Source: Malania oleifera (Eukaryota > Streptophyta > Magnoliopsida > Santalales > Ximeniaceae). Taken from it: 64,000 nucleotides of DNA. A program made the translations under genes and the position numbers. The notes beneath the pieces are model-generated. The model did no database searches and was not told where the DNA came from. It saw only the letters and a list, made by a program, of their open reading frames with translations. Below, piece after piece: positions 54,840 to 64,000 of this stretch. The stretch's first letter is position 1; each line of letters opens with the position of its first letter. The stretch covers positions 31,983,032 to 32,047,031 of the forward strand of contig NC_080420.1 of the NCBI RefSeq assembly GCF_029873635.1, written 5' to 3'.

Positions 54840-55838
54840 ACATACATCTCAAATTTGTTAAAAACAGCCATATAAATGTGCCTTTGAATTACTTTAACAA
54901 GCTCTTGAATTACTTTAACAAGCTCAAGAGGTGAAATAGCTTGTCCCTCAAATCTGTTTCTGTTCCTAAAATGCCATATAAAGTACACTGTTGCAGCCAA
55001 ACCTATTTTCTTCCCAGCAGATTTTAGGTTGTTGCCTTTGGCCCTCCTTATGCATCCATTTGACAGCAGCCTTTATGGTTGTCATGCTCTTCTTCAATCC
55101 CAGCCATCCCTTTATGATCTTCCAAACCTCATTTGAAATTTACATTTGAAGAAAAGGTGTTCCATGGTTTCTGTTTCAGCTTTGCAGAAGATACATCTCA
55201 GATCAGTTTCTACCCCTACCAGCTTATCACACGTAGGGAGTCTTCCCTTCACTGCCAGCCAAAGACAGAAAGCTTGTTTTGGCTGAGTTCCATTACCACA
55301 CTTTCCTAGTCCGGGGAATTTTATGTTTATTTGCTCTTCAAAATTCATAACATATGTGGGAATTATATTCCCACTCTTCCAGCAGCTCAGCAGCTCTTCC
55401 CACACCCCCAGATTTTTCCACCAGCTGGTCTCGGATCTCCATCAGTTTCTTGAACAGGTGTGGGAGTCCTCCTTAGCTGTAACCTCCCATGTGCTGCTAT
55501 TGTTTAAGTAATTATGGTGAATCCACTTAGCCCATAGGGTGTCTTTTTTGGCGTGGATGTTCCATAGGGCTCTAGTCAACAATGCCTTGTTCCAGGAGTT
55601 CAAATCAACAACGCCCAATCCACCCTCATCTTTTGGAAGACAAACATCCTGCCATGCCACCAGTGGTTTCCTTCTTCCTCCCCACAAGAAGATCCTACAT
55701 AGCTTAAGAATCTGATTTAGTACATTTAAGGGGATGGGAAAGATGGCAAGCCAAAAGCATTCCACCCCTTGAATGACTGAATTAATAATCTCCAGTTTCC
55801 CTGCATATGAAAGTGTATTTCCTGGCCATTCCACCCCT
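54840..55838 (-). mobile_element. L1-type LINE, 5'-truncated fragment
   Basis: The minus-strand frame 55442-55834 reads GNTLSYAGKLEIINSVIQGV, RIFLWGGRRKPLVAWQDVCL and PKDEGGLGVVDLNSWNKALL. This is the region after the reverse transcriptase in plant L1-type ORF2. 55112-55405 has AFCLWLAVKGRLPTCDKLV then CIFCKAETETMEHLFFKC, the zf-RVT zinc-binding domain. The two parts are in different frames, joined near 55405-55442 by a frame change, so the gene is inactive. The sequence stops abruptly at about 55838. No clear poly-T tail was found at the low-coordinate end. Confidence 0.88.
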
Positions 55839-57112
55839 TGGTCAATTGGTGGATGACGGGTTACAGCGCTGGGTCGTCATTTGTTGCCCGTGGCTCAGCT
55901 CAATGGTGTCGGTCTGAAGAAAAATGTAGGGAGACTGTGGTGAAAGGGACAAGTTGGCCGTCTTGACCAGCCCAGAGGTGGAAAAAATGGCTATGAGCGC
56001 AGTGGGAAGTGCAAGGAAAAGCAGTGGCAAAACCATGTGGGCTTTTGTCCGAGCCCCACCCCAAAATCTTGGTTCTTTTTTCTTTGTTGATTTTTTGGGA
56101 TAAAAGACAGACATTCTTTAAAGATTGGTGACAAATTAGGGACCATTCTTTAAAGATTTAGTCAGTATAACTCCTTTTGTGGATCACTGTTGTTGTAACT
56201 TCACGTGGCCAATACCTTAGATGAGATGAGTAGTCCTTGAGCAGTAAGAGTTCATTTGCTAGGTTAAAATAAACAAAAATGTGGATGGTGCTTTTATGAC
56301 CTTAAAGGACATCTTAAAGCCATTAGGGTTCAGGCTTGGGTTTCGAATTTAGAAGGTTGATGTACCTTGCAAGACCCATTAAGCACCTTGATTTATGCAC
56401 CTCATCAATCTCTCTCTCTCTCTCTCTCTCTCTCTACAAATTGTAATAAAGAGAATTCTTAAAATGAACCAACGATTTAAAGCAAAAAACTGCTATAATT
56501 TAATAAAGTAATAAAGCAACTTTTTATTGATTAAGCAAAACAAGAATCTTATAATATGTAGAGGGAGCAAGCTAATTGAGTTGGTCATGAGGTGGAATAA
56601 ACAGATCAATAATATAGAAACAAAACCTGTCACGAACACCTTCTACTATTTGGATTGCGGATTCGGATTTGGGCTTGAATTTAAGTGCTAAGTTGGCTGC
56701 TTATCCCATTTGGAATTGGGAGAAAAATCGATCTAATGTATTATCTATCCTCTGAGTGAATGGAAGATCAAATTAAACTTGACTGCATGCACTTGCCTAT
56801 GAGATAATACTTGACTAACTAATATATGAGACAATTATATGCTTACTTGCCTCAACATTCTCATTTGCTCACAGAAGTTTTTAATGTCGTGCAAGCTTTT
56901 ATACTTGGTCAAATCAAATTAAAGACATAACCTTCATTATTATCCTCCAATATTGATGTTTTTCTTCAATATTCTATATTCCCTCGGCTACTATAATCTC
57001 AAAACCTTTATATCCTCCTATGTTTGAAGAAATCTTAGATTTTTTATTTATATTGGATTTGGATTGAATATAGTATAAAATTGTGCTGAAATTTGTCAAA
57101 TTCATCCATATC
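55839..57112. other. intergenic
   Basis: 55840-56115 is less AT-rich than its surroundings and holds a 90-codon minus-strand frame with a hydrophobic stretch (MVLPLLFLALPTALIAIF) and no family I recognise. A (TC)n run lies at 56408-56435. I see no other feature. Confidence 0.5.
56408..56435. repeat. (TC)n microsatellite
   Basis: About 14 TC dinucleotides. Confidence 0.9.
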
Positions 57113-57630
57113 TAGGGGTGAGTATAATTCCGTTAAAATCGAATTAACCAAAATAATCGAGTAAATTTGATCGGTTTGGTTAAAAATTTATTCGGTTCGG
57201 TACAGTTTTCATTTTCGTCGAATTTTATATTTTGGCTTTCAGTTTAGTTTTTGGGTTTGATTTTTTCGGTTGTATAAATTAATAATAAATAATTATATTA
57301 TATATATATATATTAATATATTGTATATATTATATATATACAAAAATTTTATTTATTTGTTATATATTATATATATATATGTTAAAATTATATATATTAT
57401 TTATATTTCATATATAATAAAAATTTATATTATATATATATATATATATTAAAATATTAAATCTATTAAAAATGGTTAACCGATATAACCGAAATTTGGT
57501 TCGGTCGATTTTGAGTTCGATTAAATATGAAATTTTGGTCGGTTCGGTTAATGATATTTTTTAACCAAAATTTCTTAATTAATTCGATTAATTAACCTAA
57601 TTCACCGAACCAACCGAATGCTCTTCCCAA
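57113..57630. mobile_element. hAT-like MITE (TAGGGTGAGCAT type, copy 2)
   Basis: 518 bases. The ends are TAGGGGTGAGTATAATTCCG and, inverted at the right, TTGGGAAGAGCATTCGG. The flanking 8 bases, TCCATATC (57105-57112) and CTCATATC (57631-57638), match at six of eight. The arms carry GGTTCGGT motifs and the centre is AT-repeat-like. Related to 27135-27661. Confidence 0.75.
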
Positions 57631-57878
57631 CTCATATCCAAAATCCATATACTCCTCTTTTTCAAGACTCTTGATGATCATACTTATGTTCCAATGGAGC
57701 TCTTCCAAGGACTCGGACTCTATAAGTTTTTGGGGGAAGAAAATTAGCAACAAATTGAATTAGCTGCGGTAAATGGATGGGAAAAGAAAAGCTAAAGGTG
57801 TCATCTAGTAGCAGACACACCAGTTTATAATTAGTCCTTGATCTATGATATATTTGCACTGAGATCCCTAGAAAAAAA
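57631..57878. other. intergenic
   Basis: No feature seen; the short minus-strand frame here has no recognisable product. Confidence 0.4.
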
Positions 57879-58651
57879 TGTAGGATTTATATCCCAAAGG
57901 ATATGTCCCACATGAATGATGTGGGTCCCACATATAGGGAATGTGTCCCATATGATAAGGATATGAATTAATGGTTGTATGGGTTAACTAAAATGTTAGC
58001 TTATTTAATATGAGAAATTAATGATGGAAGTTTGAAGAGATTCTTATACATAAATACTATAGATATATATGCATATAATATATATATATATATATAAAAT
58101 ATATTAGCTACTATTATGAGATGTAGCTATAAGGGCATGCTATACATCAAGTTAAGCTCTAAGGGGTTAGCTACATGATGATGTTAGCTGTAAAGAAAAG
58201 ATAGGAAGAAATGAATTGTTCTCTCTCTACCTCTACTTCTCTAATCATCATGAGATCCCATAAATCTGGTGAAGGAAGGAAAGAGAAAGAGGAGAAGTGG
58301 GAGAAACGATTTCTTCGGATTCTCTGGGTGTTCTTCTCGAAGGGTTAGCTATATGGTGGTGTTAGCTGTAAAGAAAAGATAGGAAGAAAGGAATTATTCT
58401 CTCTGTGTCTCTACTTCTCTAATCATCAGGAGATCCCATAGATCTGGTGAAAGAAGAAAAGAGAAAGAGGAGAAGTGGGAGAAACGATTTCTTCGGATTC
58501 TCTGGGTGTTCTTCTCGATAGGGGTTCGATATGGCCGGTATGTAAAGTTTACAGTTTATGATTTATTTATTTTTCGCATAAAGTAATTGATGTGAAGTTC
58601 ATGATAATTGAAGATCATTGGCTGCAATATATTTATGAAAGTTTTCTTACA
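57879..58651. mobile_element. possible solo LTR of ~770 bp
   Basis: It begins TGTAGGATTTATATCCC and ends GTTTTCTTACA, with AAAAA on both sides (57874-57878 and 58652-58656). That duplication is weak because it is low-complexity. It contains a TATA-like AT stretch and pyrimidine-rich words (GTTCTCTCTCTACC), as in Copia LTRs. Family uncertain. Confidence 0.4.
58160..58523. repeat. ~181-bp tandem duplication
   Basis: Two units, 58160-58340 and 58341-58523, are over 90% alike by eye. Each starts GGGTTAGCTA, continues GTTAGCTGTAAAGAAAAGAT and ends GGATTCTCTGGGTGTTCTTC then TCGA. Confidence 0.9.
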
Positions 58652-58830
58652 AAAAAATGAATTTGTATAGCGGCCAAAACAAAATGTTTATACTTGACTC
58701 GGTGAACTTTTAAGAATTATGAGGAATGTAGCTTATTAACATCGTCCCAATGATTTAGCAGCACTTGCTTCCTCTTGTTTTGTCTATGTGGAATAGAGTT
58801 CATTAATTGAAAATATTATGGAAATAAGAT

Positions 58831-59354
58831 TAGGATTGTTCAAAAATATTTGAGAATTTTAAATTCGATCCCAGCAAAATCGAAAATTCGGCTAACCAGT
58901 TCGTTCGATTCGGTTTTGGCTCATGTTTTTTATGATTTTCGATTTTCGATTCGGTTTCAATTTCTATGTTCATGAACTGACAACCTAAACCAAATCAATA
59001 TATGTATTTATTTATAATATATATTATTTATAATATACATAATCTATATAATAATTTATATAATATATCTTAAAGTTACAAAATAGAATGCACTAAATAT
59101 TTTATGGGTGTTGATTTATATAAATAAAGTGTAAATGCACACACAAAATCAAAATCCAAGTAAAATATCTCATTTTTCTTTTAAAAAATCATAATGATTT
59201 AAAAATCGATCCAGATCGAACAACCAAACCGACCCTTCAGTTAATCGGACCATTAGTTAACCGAAGGGTTCAATTCGGTTTTGGTTCATAAAAATACTGA
59301 ACTGAAACTTTTGGTTTTGGTTTGGTTCAAGTAACTGAACCATGAACACCCCTA
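58831..59354. mobile_element. hAT-like MITE (TAGGGGTGTTCA type, copy 2)
   Basis: 524 bases. The ends are TAGGATTGTTCA and, inverted at the right, TAGGGGTGTTCATGGTTCA. It matches 17225-17695 across its length, including TTGATTTATATAAATAAAG and the GATCGAACAACCAAACCGA-like arm. No coding region; target duplication not evident. Confidence 0.72.
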
Positions 59355-60191
59355 ATCTAAATATATGAAGGCAATGAATTAGAGTTAAATTTCATACATT
59401 CCAATGTTTTTTTGTCTTAAAATTACACTTTTAGCCTTCATTTGAAGAAGACATGGCTTCTTCAGGTGAAGGATATGATAACATGTTTATTATTGGGTCA
59501 AGTTAAATTATACTATTATTAATTTGAGCTTCGATTGGCAAATCTAGTATGGAGTGAAAGGTTACACCACCTATAGGTTCCGCATATTATCTCAATCCTA
59601 TTCCACAACTTGTACTTATTTTTCCTAAATTTGCTCTATTCAAATTATTAGTTCGGTGGATCACATACAGTGTTACAGATTGTGGAGTTTGATGGTACTT
59701 TTAGTTTTGATGTTAATTTTTAATACGACAATAAATTATTAGCAAAAAATCAAATGATTATGTTAAAATAATTAAAAATGGGAATAAAAAATAAATTTAA
59801 ATTTAAATTTTTATGAAAAATAATATTTGCGAACATGGATTTCAAATCTTAAATTTGAATAAATTTCAATATAATTTTCTTTTATCTATATCCATGGTTT
59901 CTCCGAGCATCAAATATATGTACATAAATTCAAATCTAACATATGAATTCATACTCCTAAATGCAGGGTAAGGGTATGACATAGGACTTGGTAGATTTTT
60001 GAGGTATTTAATAAAATTATTTTGGATGATATTGATAATATTGGTAAATAATTTAACATTTTCCATTTAAAACAGTGAATATATATATATATAGAGTATG
60101 TCTCTTCCATCATTTTTGAAAGGCACTAGACGCTGAGGACTCTCTCGTAATAGTTAAGAAATAAAATAATTTGATTTCTTGTAATCAAATT
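59355..60191. other. intergenic
   Basis: No gene. 59850-59960 weakly resembles the AT-rich repeat at 27770-27900. The remainder holds nothing I can name. Confidence 0.4.
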
Positions 60192-60263
60192 GTGGCTGTA
60201 GTTTAGTGGTAAGAATTCTATGTTGTGGCCGTAGAGACCTGGGCTCGAATCCCAGCAGCCACA
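60192..60263 (+). tRNA. tRNA-His (GTG)
   Basis: A 72-base cloverleaf without intron. The acceptor arms GTGGCTG (60192-60198) and CAGCCAC (60256-60262) pair fully, with discriminator A. The A box is TAGTTTAGTGG and the B box is GGCTCGAATCC. The anticodon stem CTATG/CGTAG encloses the loop TTGTGGC, anticodon GTG. The T arm CTGGG...CCCAG is intact. The 3' CCA is not encoded. It resembles the plant nuclear tRNA-His as I recall it, apart from a few anticodon-stem changes that keep pairing. The downstream T-run is short (TTTCTTG). Confidence 0.93.
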
Positions 60264-60344
60264 TTTCTTGTTATGGTAATTTTATAGCTCACGACAATTC
60301 ATTTTTGTTATTTTGTATATGGGCGCAACAGTACAAAATAAATA

Positions 60345-60789
60345 AATAAACTAAAAATTTGAATTTTTTTCTTTTTCATTTTAGCTACATTGAAACAAAT
60401 TTTATTTTATAGTATTTGTTATATAAAAAAATAATACCACAAACAAATAAATTTTTTTTCCCAATTTTTTTCTTTTCTCCAATAAAATCTTGGGCAAAAG
60501 ATACTCATTTATCCTGACATTTGGAAAAAAGACAAAAACCTCCCCTGAAACTTTAAAATTTTCATTGGTCTCCCTTGAAGTTTTAAAAATATCACAACCT
60601 TCTCTAAAGTTTACAAAAAATATGCAAACTTGCCCTCAAATGACTTGTCTTTTAGCAAAATATAAGGTGAGATTTCTGTCTTTTTTGAAAATATTGGGAG
60701 AAGTCTTGGAATTCCTGAGAGGGATCTATGGAACTTTTGAAACCTCAAGAGAGGTCCCTGTCTTTTTGTCAAATCTTAGGGGAGGATAG
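60345..60789. repeat. tandem block A with foldback MITE, left part
   Basis: This block matches 63478-63920 nearly throughout. An AT-rich MITE-like tail (60350-60490) is followed by the foldback MITE (60490 on), which contains CTTGGGCAAAAGATACTC and ends TTAGGGGAGGATAG. It is cut by a solo LTR at 60790 and resumes at 63320. Confidence 0.82.
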
Positions 60790-60799
60790 TGTGATGACC

Positions 60800-60854
<55 letters not shown>

Positions 60855-62768
60855 AGTACAATAATAATAAAATATTAAAAATGGTCATTAAGTTAATATT
60901 AATACAGAAGTGTTTTTCTGTAGGATTCTTAATTCCATATTTGATGCCTAAGAAAGATCTTAACTTAGCAAGTGCTCAGAGACCATTGCGGCTCAGTCGC
61001 TCCCTGGAGGTCGGTTTGGTCAAAATAGAATTTCATAGGATAAACAGGATAGACACTGTTTGTACACGTAAATAAGTATATATACATAAAATAGTGTTTT
61101 GACAGACATAATTTGTAAAAATATATAATAAGATGATAATAATATAGGTATTATATGTGGGGCCCACAAGACTATGTCTGGTCCACATGAGTCCCGGAGC
61201 CAAAAGACACTGTTTATATACGTAAATAAGTACATAAAATAATATTTTGACTGGTATAATTTATAGAAATATATGATAAAATAATAATAATATAGGTATC
61301 CTATGCGGGGCCCACAAGACTGTGTGGGGCCCACATGAGTCCCGAAGCCGTATGGAGGTTTACACGAGTCTCAAAGTTATGTAAGATGCATAAAATCGTA
61401 TAAGAATTATTCGAGTTACATAGGATCCATTTGGGTCTCGAAATTGTGTGGGGCCCACAAGACCGTGTGGGGCTCACATAAGTTTCAAAATTTAAATTTA
61501 ATTCTTATTCAAAAATAAATAATAAAATAAATAAATACTAAAAATAGTTTAAAAGTAATAACAATGATAATAATGATTAAGAAAAATAATAAAATAATAA
61601 AATAATTAATTAACTAATTGATTAATTAATTAGGTAAGTAGTTAATTAAAAAATTATTTAATGGGAATGGCTGCAAGCACTCCCACATGGCCTCCATCCC
61701 CATCTCATACTCAACCCATACCTTGCCCATTCTTTAATTTTAAAAAAATTATAATTTCACCAATCTCCCCACACTTTTATAAATTCCATTTCTTTCCCAA
61801 AATTTTTCTATAAATAGGGAGCTCTCAACCTTCATTTTTCACAACAATTTTCTAAGGAAGAAAATGATTAGTGAGTGAAAGAATTTGTGTTGGAGAGAGA
61901 ATTTTGAGTAAGTTCTCACTCACCCACTCTTTCCGATCTCATTTCTTAAAGATAGTTATTGTGTTCATAACACACGGTAAAAGAAAAAGGTAAGTAAATT
62001 TTGATTATGTTAGTTTTTTTTTTTATTTAAAATTCATACCCGAGTTTATTTTATAACTAAATTTCAATTATGTTAATTAGTTCCACAAAATTTCCATGAG
62101 TTTATTTTTACGCGTATTTGATTATACCAGTTCTATCTTTAATATACTTGCATATATTTTTGGGTTAAAAAATGTTCTAATCCCCTCGGGTAAATTTTCA
62201 GCATTTCTTTTTATTCAAAAATAAAATTATATATATTTTTAACACAAAAAATTGTGTGGCATGAGTTTATTTTTACGTTACATTTTTTATGTAAATATGA
62301 GTAAAGATGAGATTTTCACGATATTATTTTAAATTGCATAAATTATAATAAGATGATTTTAAAATCCCTTATGACAATGAAAGTTCAAAGTTACAGATGC
62401 TCGGTACTGCAGCTTAAAGTTTATACGGATTAGAGTGCACCCATACTGTTTATAGAGTGATTATTTATGTTAGTGGATTTCTCCTGAGTGCACACCTAGT
62501 TCCGGACCAAGACTTAATAAGGAAAATTTCACTTAAAGTTTACGTACGTTGATTTAGTTTGGTCGGCCAGCCAGCTAAGTCCAGTTTTCGGACCGTACAA
62601 CCCAGTCATGGGGGTAAACAAACAGACATAAGGGTGGTTTTTATAATATATGTTTATACATAGTTAATTACGTGTACAAAGTTACTGATGATTTGAAGGA
62701 AAAGTGTAAGTTTACATGAAAATGATCATTCTAGTGCTTAAATGATGATCTAAAGAAAACGTATAAGG

Positions 62769-62803
<35 letters not shown>

Positions 62804-63319
62804 CATTAAATATTTATACAGTTTTAAAGTTAAAAGTTTAATTTAACAGTTATAGTATATGATTATAAAATTTTACTGTTACAGTTGATGGTAAAAGTTT
62901 TATACAGAAATTTTTAAATTTATATTTATTCTAGAGACAGTTTTGAAGTTATAATATTAAGTATTGTTTTACGAAATTTTTTTAAAAAAACTCATTTTGG
63001 CCACACACTAATAATAATCTTATTTACTTACTAAGCGTCGTCTCACTCCAATCATATTTTTATTTTAGATAACTCTGAAGAGCATGTTGGAAATCAGGCT
63101 TAGCAAGCTTGCGGGTGAGGATAGAAAAATAAAGATTTGTTTAGATATATTAGTATGATGTCAGATATTTATGCTTGTATAATTTTTCTTCTTTGAAATA
63201 AATTATTGTAATATGGATAATTAGTGCTCTGGTTTAATAAAAATTGAGTTTATTTGCTTCCACTGTAAATCAATAGTAAAAAGTTAATATCCCAGACCCC
63301 TCGGGGTTGGGGTGTTACA
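60790..63319 (+). mobile_element. Tekay-like Gypsy solo LTR, 2.5 kb
   Basis: It begins TGTGATGACCCAAAT and ends GGGGTTGGGGTGTTACA. The target duplication GATAG lies at 60785-60789 and 63320-63324. No coding region, so it is a solo LTR. The interior matches the LTR at 42715-44393 (GGCCAGCCAGCTAAGTCCAG, CACACACTAATAATAATCT). It contains (AT)n runs at 60801-60847 and ~62768-62800, and repeated GGGGCCCACAAGACTGTGTG-like words at 61157-61470. It also carries an unexpected ~150-base block (about 60920-61070) shared with Copia 1. Confidence 0.88.
61157..61475. repeat. short repeats within the solo LTR
   Basis: Words of the type GGGGCCCACAAGACTRTGT and CACATGAGTCCCGRAGCC recur about four times. A ~115-base unit around 61075-61195 is repeated at 61210-61330 (both contain ATAATATAGGTAT after a TACGTAAATAAGTA-like start). 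Confidence 0.75.
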
Positions 63320-63477
63320 GATAGTGTATTTTACCCTTAAACCTTTACTCGTTTAAAAAAGAAAATATATTATCATCATAAAGTGAATGACCATATAAAA
63401 TTTTTATTAATTCCAAATATGTAATAAATAAGAATTTAATGATTAAATAAACGAATTTTAAAGAATAATAATTTAAA
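63320..63477. repeat. tandem block A, right part
   Basis: Continues the block cut at 60789 with TGTATTTTACCCTTAAACC and AAAGAAAATATATTATCATC. The same words appear at 63921-64000. Confidence 0.75.
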
Positions 63478-64000
63478 ATATAATTAAAATTTGAATTTTT
63501 TTCTTTTTCATTTTAGCTACATTGAAACAAATTTTATTTTATAGTATTTGTTATATAAAAAAATAATACAACAAACAAATAATTTTTTTTTTCCCAATTT
63601 TTTTCTTTTCTCCAATAATCTTGGGCAAAAGACACTCACTTCTCTTGAGATTTGGAAAAAAGACAAAGACCTCCACAGAAGCTTTAAAATTTTCATTGGT
63701 CTCCCTCGAGGTTTTAAAAATATCGAAGTCTTCCCTAAAGTTTAGCAAAAAGATACAATTCTGCCCTCAAATGACTTGTCTTTTAACAAAATACAAGGTG
63801 AGATTTTGTCTTTTTAGAAAATATTAGGAGAAGTCTTGGAATTCTTAAAATGTGAGAGGTCTATGGAACTTTTGAAACTTGGAGAGGTCCCTGTCTTTTT
63901 GTCAAATTTTAGGAGAGGATAGTGTCTTTTATCCTTAAACCTTTGCTTGTTTAAAAAAGAAAATATATTATCATCATAAAGTGAATGACAATATAAAATT
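63478..64000. repeat. tandem block B with foldback MITE
   Basis: The second copy of the block at 60345-60789 plus 63320-63400, uninterrupted. The foldback MITE spans about 63620-63935. Its inverted arms read GGGCAAAAGACACTCACTT at the left and, inverted from the right, AAAAGACACTATCCTCTCC. The block may continue beyond the window. Confidence 0.8.

Noticed and set aside
55842-56114. 90-codon minus-strand frame with a hydrophobic stretch
   Set aside because: No signal of conservation, no known family, and no promoter or partner exons visible. Kept only as an intergenic note.
57270-57452. 60-codon Ile/Tyr-rich frame
   Set aside because: Translation of an AT-repeat in the centre of a MITE.

Overview
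The window is nuclear DNA of a flowering plant, most likely a dicot or another non-grass lineage. The evidence is a plant-type S-adenosylmethionine decarboxylase (SAMDC) gene with its conserved plant upstream reading frames, a plant-type tRNA-His, and a dense population of plant retrotransposons and small hAT-like elements in AT-rich DNA. I cannot name the species. Only two host genes can be supported: SAMDC at about 49.95-54.2 kb and tRNA-His(GTG) at 60.19 kb. Everything else is intergenic DNA built from nested mobile elements and tandem repeats.

Layout. 0-3.4 kb: degenerate AT-rich tandem repeats and a broken hAT-like element carrying a small minisatellite. 3.45-8.45 kb: a Copia element (minus strand, 5-bp target duplication GACAA). 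8.5-19.2 kb: LINE remnants (minus strand) split by a 2.3-kb SIRE-like solo LTR, a second Copia element (minus, target duplication CCCTT), a small hAT-like MITE and a 664-bp hAT-like element with a perfect 8-bp target duplication. 19.7-23.4 kb: a third, shrunken Copia element (plus, ATTTT). 23.4-29.4 kb: a second copy of the 0-2 kb tandem array, two MITEs, a GC-rich promoter-like island and a gag scrap. 29.38-39.51 kb: a 10.1-kb Tat-lineage Gypsy element (minus, ATATT) with long tandem repeats and an antisense gene with its own TATA box. 41.17-47.52 kb: a second, internally reduced Tat-type element in the opposite direction, invaded by a Tekay-like LTR and a SIRE-like LTR. 47.5-49.6 kb: foldback MITE copies. 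49.65-54.4 kb: SAMDC. 54.8-55.8 kb: a LINE 3' fragment. 56-64 kb: two hAT-like MITEs, a probable solo LTR with an internal 181-bp duplication, tRNA-His, and a tandemly duplicated MITE block split by a 2.5-kb solo LTR.

How the host parts work. SAMDC makes decarboxylated S-adenosylmethionine for spermidine and spermine synthesis. Its leader carries the tiny and small upstream reading frames, overlapping by one base, that in plants repress translation when polyamines are high. The small one is split by an intron. A long leader intron contains a diverged tandem duplication.

Most notable observations: an approximately 150-bp block shared between the leader of the first Copia element and an unrelated solo LTR at 61 kb; the same order of repeats and antisense-gene leader in both Tat-type elements; TG...TA ends on the second Copia element; and target duplications that let the order of nested insertions be read.
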